Assembly: GCF_013456555.2 (NCBI RefSeq)
Contig: NZ_CP059154.1
Span: 2,108,001-2,172,000 of the forward strand
Origin: Natrinema zhouii
Lineage (GTDB): Archaea; Halobacteriota; Halobacteria; Halobacteriales; Natrialbaceae
Reading direction: 5' to 3'
Length of the DNA stretch: 64,000 nucleotides
The translations under genes were made by a program, and so were the position numbers. Shown in pieces: positions 27,882 to 36,420 of the stretch (within the stretch, counting starts at the first letter, position 1; each line of letters begins with the position of its first letter). The notes beneath the pieces are model-generated. The model was not told where the DNA came from and did not search any database. It saw only the letters and a program-made list of their open reading frames with translations.

Positions 27882-28570
27882 GTACCGAGACGGACGACCA
27901 CCGATGGAGCGGGTCACGGGCGGCCGTTAGTACTGTCCTCGAGCATCCCCTGCTCGGACTCGATCGTCGACGGACGGCGCTCATGGTCGCCTATCTTCTG
28001 GGGCTCACCGCGATGTTTCTCGCCAGCTACATCGGGATGCGGATAACGATCAACGACCCCCTTCGCAGTCTACTGACGGTCGGATTGGATACGCTCAGCC
28101 TGCTCTTCATCGCGCTGGTGACGGCGACGATTCTGGTCGTGCCGCTGTGGTATGCGGTCTGGAACGGCGGGCCACTGCTCTCGTTCGCTCTCCCCCTTGC
28201 CCCGGTCGCCGTCGGCGATATCATGGCCGGCGCGTACGTGCTCGATCTCGACGTCGCGGTCGCATTGACAGTCGGCGCGATTGCAGCGGCGCTCGCGCTC
28301 GTCTCCGCCGACGTTCGGCGGGCTGATTCCGTTCGATTCTGGCAGGCCGGCATCGACGAGGATCAGTTGTTGTTCGTCACCGCGATCACGATTATCGCCG
28401 CCGTCGGCGTCGGTCGGTTCGTCGACACCGCCCCGTCCTACATGCTCGAGTGGTACGCGTCGATGGGCCCCGTCTGGTTCGTGACCGCCGCTGTCGTCGG
28501 AAGCTACTGGCTACGCTGGGCCCGATCGGCGTGGCGCACTCGTGGTGACCGGCCTACCGGACGATTGTAG
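27878..28570 (+). CDS. Membrane protein coupled to the Tat-exported protein
   Basis: 230 residues with about six TM helices ('[19 protein letters not shown]', '[19 protein letters not shown]', '[18 protein letters not shown]', '[18 protein letters not shown]', '[19 protein letters not shown]' and '[18 protein letters not shown]'). No transporter or enzyme signature is recognised. The four-base ATGA overlap with the preceding gene indicates co-expression; the pair may form a surface complex. The gene converges on rfcS. Confidence 0.75.
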   Translation: MSTETDDHRWSGSRAAVSTVLEHPLLGLDRRRTALMVAYLLGLTAMFLASYIGMRITINDPLRSLLTVGLDTLSLLFIALVTATILVVPLWYAVWNGGPLLSFALPLAPVAVGDIMAGAYVLDLDVAVALTVGAIAAALALVSADVRRADSVRFWQAGIDEDQLLFVTAITIIAAVGVGRFVDTAPSYMLEWYASMGPVWFVTAAVVGSYWLRWARSAWRTRGDRPTGRL

Positions 28571-28598
28571 CGGTCCATCGACCCTGCCGATCACCCGC

Positions 28599-29591
28599 TT
28601 ACGCCTCGTTCTCGAGCGCCAGCGACGCCAGCATCGCCTCGAGTTGCAGGCGCTCGTTCGCGCCCTCCGTGATCCGGTAGTCGACTTCGCCCAGACGCTC
28701 GAGCAGGCGGACCGTCGCCCCCTCCGGAATGTCGAACTCCCAGGCGGAGCGGTGGAGCTGGTCGATGACGTCGCCGCCGGCGAGCCCGCGCTCGGTCAGC
28801 AGGTCCTCGAGGGCGGCTCGAGCGGCCGTGAAGTCGCCGTCGATGGCGTGTTCGACCATCGCCTCGACTTCCTCGGGGCGAGCCGTCGCGGTAATCGCGA
28901 AGACGGTCTCCTCGTCGACGGTCTCGCCCATCACGGCCGCGGCCTGCAAGGCGTTGATCGCCTTCCGCATGTCGCCGTCGGCCGCGTAGACGAGCGCGTC
29001 GACGCCGTCGTCGGTCACCGCGATGTCCTCGTTCGCAGCGATTTCCCGGACCTGTGCCTCGATGGCGTCCTCGGAGAGTTCGGTGAACCGGAAGACTGCA
29101 CACCGCGACTGGATGGGGTCGATGATCTGGCTCGAGTAGTTACACGAGAGGATGAAGCGGGTGTTGTTCGAGAACTGCTCCATCGTCCGGCGCAGCGCGG
29201 ACTGGGCGTCGGAGGTCAGCGCGTCGGCCTCGTCGAGGAAGATGATGCGGTGGGAGTAGCCGCCGAACGAGGAGCGCGCGAAGTCCTTGATCCGGTCGCG
29301 GACGACGTCGATCCCGCGCTGGTCGGAGGCGTTGAGCTCGAGGAAGTTCTCCTTCCAATCACCGCCATATACCTCCCTAGCGATGCTTTTGGCAGCTGTC
29401 GTCTTTCCTGTACCGGCTGGCCCTGCGAAAAGGAGATGGGGGAGATCGTCCTGCTCGACGTAATTCTCGAGGCGCGGGATGATGTTTTCGTGGCCCTTGA
29501 TGTCGTCGAGTCGCTCCGGGCGGTACTTTTCGATCCAGACTTCGGTCTTGCCGGGGGTGGGCTCCGCCGCCTCGGCGTCGGCCTCGCTCAT
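28599..29591 (-). CDS. rfcS: Replication factor C small subunit
   Basis: A 330-residue AAA+ clamp-loader subunit that opens and loads the PCNA ring at primer-template junctions. Motifs: RFC box II '[19 protein letters not shown]', Walker [10 protein letters not shown] (residues 57-65), Walker B '[16 protein letters not shown]', SRC motif '[13 protein letters not shown]', sensor 2 '[11 protein letters not shown]'. No intein is present. The codons for residues 52-79, around the P-loop, are unlike the rest of the gene (see findings). The start ATG at 29591 gives the usual acidic haloarchaeal N-terminus. Confidence 0.96.
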   Translation of the reverse strand: MSEADAEAAEPTPGKTEVWIEKYRPERLDDIKGHENIIPRLENYVEQDDLPHLLFAGPAGTGKTTAAKSIAREVYGGDWKENFLELNASDQRGIDVVRDRIKDFARSSFGGYSHRIIFLDEADALTSDAQSALRRTMEQFSNNTRFILSCNYSSQIIDPIQSRCAVFRFTELSEDAIEAQVREIAANEDIAVTDDGVDALVYAADGDMRKAINALQAAAVMGETVDEETVFAITATARPEEVEAMVEHAIDGDFTAARAALEDLLTERGLAGGDVIDQLHRSAWEFDIPEGATVRLLERLGEVDYRITEGANERLQLEAMLASLALENEA

Positions 29592-29797
29592 ACCGGTCGA
29601 AGGGGTGGCCCGAAGATAAAACGACCGAAGGTCGTTCTCGAATCCGGTCGCGGAATCGACCGGCCGACCACCGGATCACGCTCGGCACGCACCCGACGAG
29701 GAACGGCTCGAGCCGCCGCCCGCGACCGACTCCGAACCGGTCCGGTTCCTGATACCAGCGTAACACGTTTTTCGTCCTCCTCGTGGAAGGTGGGCAC

Positions 29798-30904
29798 ATG
29801 GGACGGGAGAACCGACGATCACGACACCTCGTCGCGATACTGGTCGTCCTCGTCGTCTGCGGCACCGTTCCGGCGACGGTGGCCGCCCAGTCCGACGCCC
29901 GGACCGGCGGGACGATCGTCGTCGAGGAAGACGAGACGGTCGACAGCCTCGAGGCCTTCGGCGGGAGCGTCGTCGTCCGGGGTACCGTCACCGGCGACGT
30001 CAGCGCCGTCGGGGGCGACGTTCGAATCGAAGACACGGGCCAGGTCGACGGCGACCTCGAGGCCGCCGGCGGGAGCGTGACCATCGCCGGAACCGTCGAC
30101 GGCGACGTCGATGTCGGCGCGGGGAGCTTCACGGTCACCGAGAGCGGGACCGTCGGCGGCACCGTGACGGCCGGAGTCGGGAGCGCGACGATCGACGGCA
30201 CGCTCGAGAGCGACGCCGAAATCGGGGCCGAGACGATCCGACTGGGCGAGAGCGCCTCGATCGCGGGCGATCTGCGATACGGCGGTGACCTCGAGGGGAA
30301 CACCGACGCGGTCGCGGGCGAGATTCAGGAGGACGGCTCGCTCGGGGTCGATGTCGCGCCGCCGATTCAGCCGTTCGCGTCGTGGCTGTTCACCGCCTAC
30401 GCCTTCGCGGTGAATCTACTGCTCGGTGCCGTACTGCTCGCGCTGTTCCCGCGGTTCTCCGACGCCGTCGCCGACCACGTTGCAACGGGCCCCCTCCGCT
30501 CCGGGCTGGTCGGCCTAGGGGTGCTCGTGGGGATTCCCCTCCTCCTGATCGCGCTCGCGATCACCGTGGTCGGCATCCCGCTGTCGGTAGTCGGCGGCTT
30601 CGCGTTCGCCCTGCTGCTCTGGATCGGCGTCATCTACGGCCGCTTCGCGGTCGCTGCATGGCTCCTCTCGCTGGTCGGCCTCGGCAACCGCTGGCTCGCG
30701 CTCGTCGTCGGCCTGCTCGCCGGTGCCCTCCTCACGCGGCTGCCCGTCCCCGTCGTCGGCGAGGCGATCAATCTGATCGTCCTCCTGCTCGGACTGGGTG
30801 CGATCGCTCGCGCGCTACTCGGCCACCGGCGGAACGCTCGAGAGCGAGAGCGGGAGCGAGAACGGCGTGTCGGTTCCGGTCCGGACGAGCCGACGACGGA
30901 CTGA
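29798..30904 (+). CDS. Polymer-forming (bactofilin-like) domain protein with membrane C-terminus
   Basis: 368 residues. A signal/TM segment (about 10-30) is followed by a right-handed beta-helix type repeat region (about 40-190) made of short rungs such as 'GGSVVVRGTVTGDVSAVGGD', 'GSVTIAGTVDGDVDVGAG' and 'GSATIDGTLESDAEIGAE', the bactofilin/polymer-forming pattern. Four or more TM helices then precede an Arg/Glu-rich tail. The protein probably displays an extracytoplasmic beta-solenoid anchored in the membrane. Surface-organisation roles are inference. ATG 29798 is chosen over the 5' GTG 29783 because it directly precedes the signal. Confidence 0.8.
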   Translation: MGRENRRSRHLVAILVVLVVCGTVPATVAAQSDARTGGTIVVEEDETVDSLEAFGGSVVVRGTVTGDVSAVGGDVRIEDTGQVDGDLEAAGGSVTIAGTVDGDVDVGAGSFTVTESGTVGGTVTAGVGSATIDGTLESDAEIGAETIRLGESASIAGDLRYGGDLEGNTDAVAGEIQEDGSLGVDVAPPIQPFASWLFTAYAFAVNLLLGAVLLALFPRFSDAVADHVATGPLRSGLVGLGVLVGIPLLLIALAITVVGIPLSVVGGFAFALLLWIGVIYGRFAVAAWLLSLVGLGNRWLALVVGLLAGALLTRLPVPVVGEAINLIVLLLGLGAIARALLGHRRNARERERERERRVGSGPDEPTTD

Positions 30905-30965
30905 CGGCGAGCAGCGGACAGCCACGGAGCGACGCGCTCAAGGCCGCCGCCCCGTAACGCGGCGT

Positions 30966-31211
30966 ATGCACGTCACCGTCGACGTCAAGGGCGAGGACAC
31001 CTACGAACTCGAGCTCGAGGCGGTGGCGGGAACCGCGGAGGGTCCCGACGCGGACGCGACGCCGACCTACGCGGACCTGCTCCGCGAGGTCGACCTGAGT
31101 CCCCACGAGGTGAGCGTCCTCGTCGACGGTCGCCCGGTCCCCGAGGATCAGCCAGTCGAGAGCGACCACGTGACGGTGTTACGGCTGATCAAGGGCGGTA
31201 ACATCGAGTGA
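30966..31211 (+). CDS. samp2: Ubiquitin-like small archaeal modifier protein, SAMP2-type, with C-terminal tail
   Basis: 81 residues with a beta-grasp fold. SAMP2 proteins are attached to lysines by the E1-like UbaA and also carry sulfur for tRNA thiolation. The C-terminal half ('TYADLLREVDLSPHEVSVLV', then 'DGRPVPEDQPVESDHVTVLR') and the 'LRLIKGG' end closely match the known haloarchaeal SAMP2. The N-terminal half has an insertion (about residues 18-33). The diglycine is followed by N-I-E, so three residues would have to be removed before activation. The gene sits between a membrane protein and a ridA remnant. Confidence 0.88.
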   Translation: MHVTVDVKGEDTYELELEAVAGTAEGPDADATPTYADLLREVDLSPHEVSVLVDGRPVPEDQPVESDHVTVLRLIKGGNIE

Positions 31212-31220
31212 CGCACACGA

Positions 31221-31395
31221 CTACTCGAGCGTCGCGATAGCCTCGATCTCGAGGGGAGCACCCTTCGGGACGCGACCGACCTCGACGGCGCTTCGTTCAG
31301 GAAGGGGGTAGTCTTCAGGACGTTCTCGAGGCTCGGCCCTCGGCCTCGAGAATGGCAACGACGTTGTCGAGACACCGGCGAGTCCGGTCGATTTC
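31221..31395 (-). pseudogene. Decayed RidA-family (YjgF/TdcF) gene remnant
   Basis: Reading leftward, three frames give pieces of one RidA protein in order: 'DRTRRCLDNVVAILEAEG', then 'SLENVLKTTPFLN', then 'RSAVEVGRVPKGAPLEIEA' followed by IATLE and a stop at 31221-31223. RidA proteins continue from 'KTTVFL' through about twenty residues before 'RSAVEV', so an internal deletion plus two frameshifts is inferred. The first ~60 codons are absent. RidA removes reactive enamine/imine intermediates made by PLP dehydratases such as IlvA. The remnant is not long enough in any one frame to appear as a gene. Confidence 0.7.
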
Positions 31396-31439
31396 GACTA
31401 TCGCTCGCGGCGCATCGGCCGCTTTTGAACGGGTCGATC

Positions 31440-31452
31440 ACCTGCGATCAAG
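31440..31452 (+). promoter_or_regulatory. Candidate operator ACCTGCGATCAAG before glyA
   Basis: This 13-mer abuts the TATA-like GATACT (31452-31457) and lies 44 nt before the glyA ATG. The same 13-mer occurs at 41032-41044 before the Rieske oxygenase gene. In the glyA promoter it overlaps the BRE position, where a bound protein would affect TFB access. Confidence 0.35.
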
Positions 31453-31483
31453 ATACTTGGGAAGATTCGCCGATTGGTGTGGT

Positions 31484-32728
31484 ATGCCAGACCCTATCAG
31501 AGATGCCGATCCGACGATCGCTGCTGCCGTCGAGAGCGAGCGCGAGCGCCAGGAATCGACCCTCGGAATGATCGCCTCGGAGAACCACGTGTCCGAAGCC
31601 GTGCTGACCGCCCAGGGAACCGCGCTGACCAACAAGTACGCGGAGGGGTACCCCGGTGCGCGCTACTACGGCGGCTGCGAGCACGTCGACGAGGTCGAGC
31701 GAACGGCCATCGAGCGGGCGAAGTCACTGTGGGGTGCCGACCACGTCAACGTCCAGCCCCACTCGGGAACCCAGGCGAACATGGGCGTCTACTTCGCCGC
31801 CCTCGAGCCGGGCGAGACGATCCTCTCGCTGGATCTCACCCACGGCGGGCACCTCAGCCACGGCCACCACGTCAACTTCTCCGGACAGCTCTACGAGGTC
31901 GAACAGTACGAAGTCGATCCGAAAACGGGGTACATCGACTACGACGCGCTCGCCGAGCGGGCTCGCGCGGTCGACCCGGCGATGATCGTCAGCGGCTCCT
32001 CGGCGTACCCGCGCGAGTTCGACTGGGAGCGCATCGGCGAGATCGCCGACGCCGTCGACGCGTTCCACCTCGCCGACATCGCCCACATCACCGGGCTCGT
32101 CGCGGCGGGCGTTCACTCGAGTCCGGCCGAGCACGCCGACTTCGTCACCGGGAGCACGCACAAGACCATTCGCTCGGGTCGCGGCGGCATCATCATGTGC
32201 GACGAGGCGTACGCCGACGACGTCGACAGTGCGGTCTTCCCGGGGAGTCAGGGCGGGCCGCTCATGCACAACGTCGCCGGCAAGGCCGTCGGCTTCGGGG
32301 AAGCGCTCGAGCCCGCATTCGAGGAGTACGCCTCCCGGACCGTCGAGAACGCGTCGGCGCTCGCGGCCGTCCTCCGCGACCGGGGGCTGTCGCTGGTCTC
32401 CGGCGGCACCGACAAGCACCTCGTACTTGTCGACCTGCGGGAGTCCCATCCCGATCTCACCGGTGACGACGCCGAAGCGGCCCTCTCGGACGTCGGCATC
32501 GTCCTCAACAAGAACACCGTCCCGGGGGAGACTCGATCGCCCTTCGTCACCAGCGGGATCCGGATCGGTACGTCCGCGCTGACGACCCGCGGATTCGGCC
32601 CCGAAGAAATCGAGACGGTCGCCCACCACATCGCCGACGTGCTCGACGCGCCCGACGACGACGCGACGCTCGAGCGAGTCTCGGAGTCGGTCGACGACCT
32701 CTGCGAATCGTTCCCCGTGTACGGGTAG
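31484..32728 (+). CDS. glyA: Serine hydroxymethyltransferase
   Basis: A 414-residue PLP enzyme that interconverts glycine plus methylene-tetrahydrofolate (or pterin analogue) with serine. Motifs: 'GMIASENHVSEAVLTAQGTA', 'KYAEGYPGARYYGGCEHVD', PLP-site 'HLADIAHITGLVAAGVH' and the Schiff-base Lys in 'VTGSTHKTIRSGRGG'. The start ATG at 31484 is 27 nt or so after a TATA-like GATACT. It opens the one-carbon/betaine region, where it can take both glycine and C1 units released by the dimethylglycine/sarcosine enzymes downstream. Confidence 0.95.
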   Translation: MPDPIRDADPTIAAAVESERERQESTLGMIASENHVSEAVLTAQGTALTNKYAEGYPGARYYGGCEHVDEVERTAIERAKSLWGADHVNVQPHSGTQANMGVYFAALEPGETILSLDLTHGGHLSHGHHVNFSGQLYEVEQYEVDPKTGYIDYDALAERARAVDPAMIVSGSSAYPREFDWERIGEIADAVDAFHLADIAHITGLVAAGVHSSPAEHADFVTGSTHKTIRSGRGGIIMCDEAYADDVDSAVFPGSQGGPLMHNVAGKAVGFGEALEPAFEEYASRTVENASALAAVLRDRGLSLVSGGTDKHLVLVDLRESHPDLTGDDAEAALSDVGIVLNKNTVPGETRSPFVTSGIRIGTSALTTRGFGPEEIETVAHHIADVLDAPDDDATLERVSESVDDLCESFPVYG

Positions 32729-32764
32729 CGCCATCGTGGCCGCGTCCGCACGAACCCGGCCGTC

Positions 32765-33031
32765 TTACTCCTTCGTGCTCACGACATCGATCCCGTCGTC
32801 CGTCACGCGGACGTACAGGAGGACATCGTCGGGATCCGGATCGATCACGTCGTCGAGTTCGGGAGCGCATCCCATCATTCCGATCTCGTTGAAGCCGCAC
32901 GCGTCACAGACCGCCGCGTCGGCCAGTGGCTCGTACGCACCGTCGCGTTCGGTGGCCGGGAGGTACCCCGCGTCCGCGATCTCCGCATCGCACTCCGAAC
33001 AGTACAGCGTGGGTGTCGAGGCGAGCTCCAT
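32765..33031 (-). CDS. Small zinc-ribbon protein
   Basis: 88 residues with two CxxC knuckles: 'YCSEC' (about residues 10-14) and 'CDACGFNEIGMMGC' (about 42-55), a rubredoxin-like zinc site. An acidic C-terminal tail 'PELDDVIDPDPDDVLLYVRV' follows. Such small zinc-finger proteins are abundant in haloarchaea and are mostly uncharacterised. It converges on glyA with a 36-nt gap. Confidence 0.7.
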   Translation of the reverse strand: MELASTPTLYCSECDAEIADAGYLPATERDGAYEPLADAAVCDACGFNEIGMMGCAPELDDVIDPDPDDVLLYVRVTDDGIDVVSTKE

Positions 33032-33230
33032 GTGTCGACTGTAGCGGAGCACCGGCATAGAATTGTGCGGTGACGACCGTCCGCGGGCTGATCGGGTGCC
33101 TCCGAATCCGTAAGCACTGAGTCGATCACTGCTGGCCGAACCGAACGTACCCGGAATCGCACAAGAGAGAGCACGTCGCGGGAAATCGGAGGGAGTTCTC
33201 AGCCGTCGGCTCGAGCCGTCCACCTCTCAT

Positions 33231-33308
33231 ACGGACTGCTGTCAGTCATTTCCGGAGCGACCGCGAACCGTCCTGCGGTTGCTCCGGTAAATCGTTACAG
33301 CAGACCGT
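33231..33308. terminator. Nested palindrome after the BCCT carrier gene
   Basis: Outer arms ACGGACTGCTGT (33231-33242) and ACAGCAGACCGT (33297-33308) pair with one mismatch. Inner arms CCGGAGCGACCGC (33252-33264) and GCGGTTGCTCCGG (33275-33287) pair with one mismatch, and ATTT/AAAT lie just outside them. The 78-nt structure starts 2 nt after the end of the carrier gene (read leftward), where a transcript 3'-end structure would be. Confidence 0.55.
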
Positions 33309-33309
33309 C

Positions 33310-34935
33310 TCAGTCGTCGTCGGAGGCCGCCGACCCGGTCGGGGCGGTGGAACGGTCCTCTTCGCGTAAGAAGACCGCCCGACGGCTGCCGAAGACCCAG
33401 ATCATGACGCCGACGGCGATCAAGGTGATGATCGCGAAGGGGCCGCCGGCGATGATCGCGGCCTGCTGTAACGCTGTGGTGCCGCCGGCGACCATCAACA
33501 GCGAGGCCAGCGCGCCCATGAGGCCGCCCCAGATAACGCGGTTGATCGTCGACGGCTTCTGCTTGCCGCCGGTGGTGAGCATCCCCAGCGCGAGCGTCGA
33601 GGAGTCCGCCGACGTGACGAAGAACGTCGTCACCAGCACCAGGAAGAGGACGGTGAGCAACTCGCCGGCCGGCAGCGCCTCGAACAGCGGGTAGCCGGCG
33701 ACCGCCTCGTTGAACCCCCAGGCCTCGAGCGTCCCGAGGATGTCGGCCTGGCCGTTCGACTGCATGAAGATGGACGTTCCGCCCATCGTCGCGAACCAGG
33801 GGATCGTGATGGCCGTGGACGCGACGACGCCGGTCGCGGCGACCTGTCGGACGGTCCGCCCGCGAGAGATGCGGGCGATGAATAGCCCGACGAACGGCGC
33901 CCAGGAGAACCACCACGCCCAATAGAAGACGGTCCAGGCGCCGACGAAACCGGAGTCGGCACCCTGCCCGCCGGTCTCGCCCGCGCCCATGAAGAAGCTC
34001 ATCGAGATGAATTCGTTGATGTACGCCCCCAGCGCTTGGGTCCCGACGGTCATGATGTACACCGTCGGCCCGAGGATGAACGCCGCGGCCGTCAGGATGG
34101 CGAACAGCGCCATGTTGAAGTACGAGATACGGCGGATCCCGCGCTCGACGCCGAGCGCGACCGAGATGGTAAATGCCACGGTCAGTCCCGTGATCACGAG
34201 GACGGTCCCCGCGTCGCCGAACTCGACGCCGCCGGCGTACTCGAGGCCGACGAGGAACTGGTTCCCGACCAGCCCGAGCGTCGTCGCGATGCCGCCGATG
34301 GTCGCGAAGACGGCGAGGATATCCACGAGCTTCGCCCAGGGACTGTCGAGGTTGTCGAACCCGATGATTGGCCCGATGATCGTCGAGATGCGCATCGGCG
34401 CGTCCCGGCGGTAGGCGAAGTAAGCGATCGGGATCGCGACGATCACGTACGCCGACCACGCCGAGAGCCCCCAGTGGAAGAACGTGTACTGGAGCGCGCT
34501 GACGGCGGCGCCCGTCGACTCCGCTTCGACCCCCGAGAAGGGCGAGGGCGTCGAGTAGTGGAAGATCGCCTCCGCCGGGCCCCAGAAGACGATGCCGGCG
34601 GCGATTCCCGCGGAGTACAACATCGCGAAGTACGCGAGAAAGCTGAACTCGGGATCCTCGTCCTCCTCCCCCAGCTTGATGTTCCCCCACGGACCGAAGA
34701 TGAGGTACAAGACGAACGCCACGAGGGCGAACATCGAGACGAGATACGCCCAGCCGAAACTCGTCCAGAGGAACTCGTTGGTTCCCTCCATGATCTCGAG
34801 CGTTCGGCTCTCGCGGAAGAGGAACGCCGCGACCACCAGCACGGCGACGACGAAGCCGATCCCGAAGACGGTGGGGTCGAGTTCGTCGAGGAACGTTCGG
34901 ACCGCGCCGTCCCCATCCCGTTGGCGGTCACTCAT
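33310..34935 (-). CDS. BCCT-family betaine/carnitine/choline-type transporter
   Basis: A 541-residue secondary carrier with about twelve TM helices, taking up trimethylammonium compounds such as glycine betaine, usually with Na+. The diagnostic Trp-rich block is 'FYWAWWFSWAPFVGLFIARI' followed by SRGRTVRQ; 'GPAEAIFHYSTPSPF' and 'FFHWGLSAWSAY' are the earlier Trp/aromatic signatures. Its place among betaine-demethylating enzymes suggests uptake for catabolism as well as osmoprotection (inference). The ATG at 34935 follows a leader that may exceed 150 nt, since the only TATA-like boxes on that strand (near 35113 and 35135) lie far upstream. Confidence 0.9.
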   Translation of the reverse strand: MSDRQRDGDGAVRTFLDELDPTVFGIGFVVAVLVVAAFLFRESRTLEIMEGTNEFLWTSFGWAYLVSMFALVAFVLYLIFGPWGNIKLGEEDEDPEFSFLAYFAMLYSAGIAAGIVFWGPAEAIFHYSTPSPFSGVEAESTGAAVSALQYTFFHWGLSAWSAYVIVAIPIAYFAYRRDAPMRISTIIGPIIGFDNLDSPWAKLVDILAVFATIGGIATTLGLVGNQFLVGLEYAGGVEFGDAGTVLVITGLTVAFTISVALGVERGIRRISYFNMALFAILTAAAFILGPTVYIMTVGTQALGAYINEFISMSFFMGAGETGGQGADSGFVGAWTVFYWAWWFSWAPFVGLFIARISRGRTVRQVAATGVVASTAITIPWFATMGGTSIFMQSNGQADILGTLEAWGFNEAVAGYPLFEALPAGELLTVLFLVLVTTFFVTSADSSTLALGMLTTGGKQKPSTINRVIWGGLMGALASLLMVAGGTTALQQAAIIAGGPFAIITLIAVGVMIWVFGSRRAVFLREEDRSTAPTGSAASDDD

Positions 34936-35036
34936 CGCGGATCACACGCCACCGGCGTCCGGTAACTCGCTCGCTCGGTCGGTTCGTCTCGAGTTCGCTC
35001 ACGAGCGACTCGACGAGCGCACCCTCCTTCCGCACC

Positions 35037-35053
35037 GGCACAGCTTTTGTGCC
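35037..35053. promoter_or_regulatory. Short palindrome in the BCCT leader
   Basis: GGCACA (35037-35042) and TGTGCC (35048-35053) flank GCTTT in the presumed 5' leader of the carrier gene. It could be an operator or a small hairpin; nothing else supports it. Confidence 0.3.
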
Positions 35054-35178
35054 ATTACGTACCATGATCTCATGCACCGTGGTGAAGAATACCAAGCTCC
35101 CCAATCAAGATTCATCTTAATAACCGGCGTCGCTTTTATACCGTCGATCGAACCCGTTAGCGGGCGAGCCGGGGATAG

Positions 35179-36420
35179 TCACGCGTTGACGTGCCGAACC
35201 TCGTAGCCGTGATCCCGGAGCGACCGGACGATCGTCCGCGATTGGCCCGAGCCGCTCGTCTCGATCTGGAAGACGAGGTGCGCCTCGCCCACGTCGAGTT
35301 CGGGTGCCGAGCGGTCGTGGCGGACGGTCTGGATGTTGGCACCGTGTTCGGCGATGATCCCCGAAACGTCCTCCATCTTGCCGGGTCGGTCGTCGATCCG
35401 GACGCGCAGTCGCAGCAGTTGCTCGCGGTCGGTCAGCGCGTGAACGAGCACGGTCTGTAACATCGTCATATCGAGGTTGCCGCCGCCCAGCAGCGGCATC
35501 ACCGTCTCGCCGCGCACGTCGAGTTCGTCGCTGATGATCGCGGCGACCGACGCCGCGCCGGCGCCCTCGACGACCTGTTTGGCGCGCTCGAGCAAGAGGA
35601 GAACCGCTCGAGCGATCTCCCCGTCCGTGACGGTGACGACCTCGTCGACGTGCTCGTCGATCAGCGAGAGCGTCAGCTCCGAGATACCGCCGGTCGCGAT
35701 GCCGTCCGCGATCGTATCCACGGAGTCGAGCGCGACGGGCGTTCCCTTCCGGAGACTCTCGGAAACGGTCGCCGCACCGCTGGCCTGCACACCGACGATT
35801 CGCGTCTCCGGTGAGCGCTCGGCGAAGGCCGTCGCGATCCCCGAGATGAGACCCCCGCCGCCGATCGGGACGACGACGGTCTCCACCGACGGGAGATCGT
35901 CGGCCATCTCGAGGCCGAGCGTCCCCTGGCCGGCGACGATCGCGGGGTCGTCGTAGGCGTGAACGAACTCCGTGACGTCGTCGTCGACGAGCCCCTTCGC
36001 GTGCGCCATCGCCTCGCGAAAGTCGTCCCCAACGAGTTCGACGTCGGCGCCGTAGCTCCGGGTGGCGTCGACCTTCGCCTGGGGCGCCCCTCTGGGCATG
36101 ACGATCGTCGAGTCGACGCCGAGTTTCGTCGCCGCGAGCGCGACGCCCTGTGCGTGATTGCCGGCGCTGGCCGCGACGACCCGCTCCGTTCCGCCCTCGG
36201 CGACGCACTGTGCGATCTTGTTGTACGCGCCGCGGGTCTTGAACGAGCCCGTCCACTGGAGGTGCTCCATCTTGAGGTGGACCTCGCCGCCGGTCAGATC
36301 GTCCAGCGACGTGCTCCGTTCGACCGGGGTGTGCTTGACGACCGACTCGTCGTCCAGCCGGTCGCGGGCCGCTTCGATGTCGGCGAACTCGACGATTCCG
36401 TCGTTTCGGCTCATGGCCAT
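35179..36420 (-). CDS. ilvA: Threonine/serine ammonia-lyase with ACT domain
   Basis: A 413-residue PLP fold-type II lyase that deaminates threonine to 2-oxobutyrate and usually serine to pyruvate. The PLP Lys is in 'WTGSFKTRGAYNKI', the phosphate loop in 'VPIGGGGLISGIATA', and 'AASAGNHAQGVALAATKLG' is typical. The C-terminal ~75 residues ('QLLRLRVRIDDRPGKMEDVS') form one ACT domain, as in the catabolic/short IlvA type. Its ATG (36420) overlaps the stop TGA of the dehydrogenase gene by one base, so the two are co-translated; serine derived from betaine is a likely substrate. Confidence 0.92.
   Translation of the reverse strand: MAMSRNDGIVEFADIEAARDRLDDESVVKHTPVERSTSLDDLTGGEVHLKMEHLQWTGSFKTRGAYNKIAQCVAEGGTERVVAASAGNHAQGVALAATKLGVDSTIVMPRGAPQAKVDATRSYGADVELVGDDFREAMAHAKGLVDDDVTEFVHAYDDPAIVAGQGTLGLEMADDLPSVETVVVPIGGGGLISGIATAFAERSPETRIVGVQASGAATVSESLRKGTPVALDSVDTIADGIATGGISELTLSLIDEHVDEVVTVTDGEIARAVLLLLERAKQVVEGAGAASVAAIISDELDVRGETVMPLLGGGNLDMTMLQTVLVHALTDREQLLRLRVRIDDRPGKMEDVSGIIAEHGANIQTVRHDRSAPELDVGEAHLVFQIETSGSGQSRTIVRSLRDHGYEVRHVNA

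Noticed and set aside
26859..27917. 353-codon 5' extension of the alaS frame
   Set aside because: The extension has no alaS similarity, overlaps the divergent secreted-protein gene and has non-haloarchaeal composition; the family start is at 26858.
24081..27917. Possible tRNA or other RNA gene near alaS and in other intergenic gaps
   Set aside because: I looked for a T-loop (GGTTCAAATC-like) plus CCA-facing acceptor arms in the larger gaps and found no cloverleaf; a tRNAscan run would settle it.
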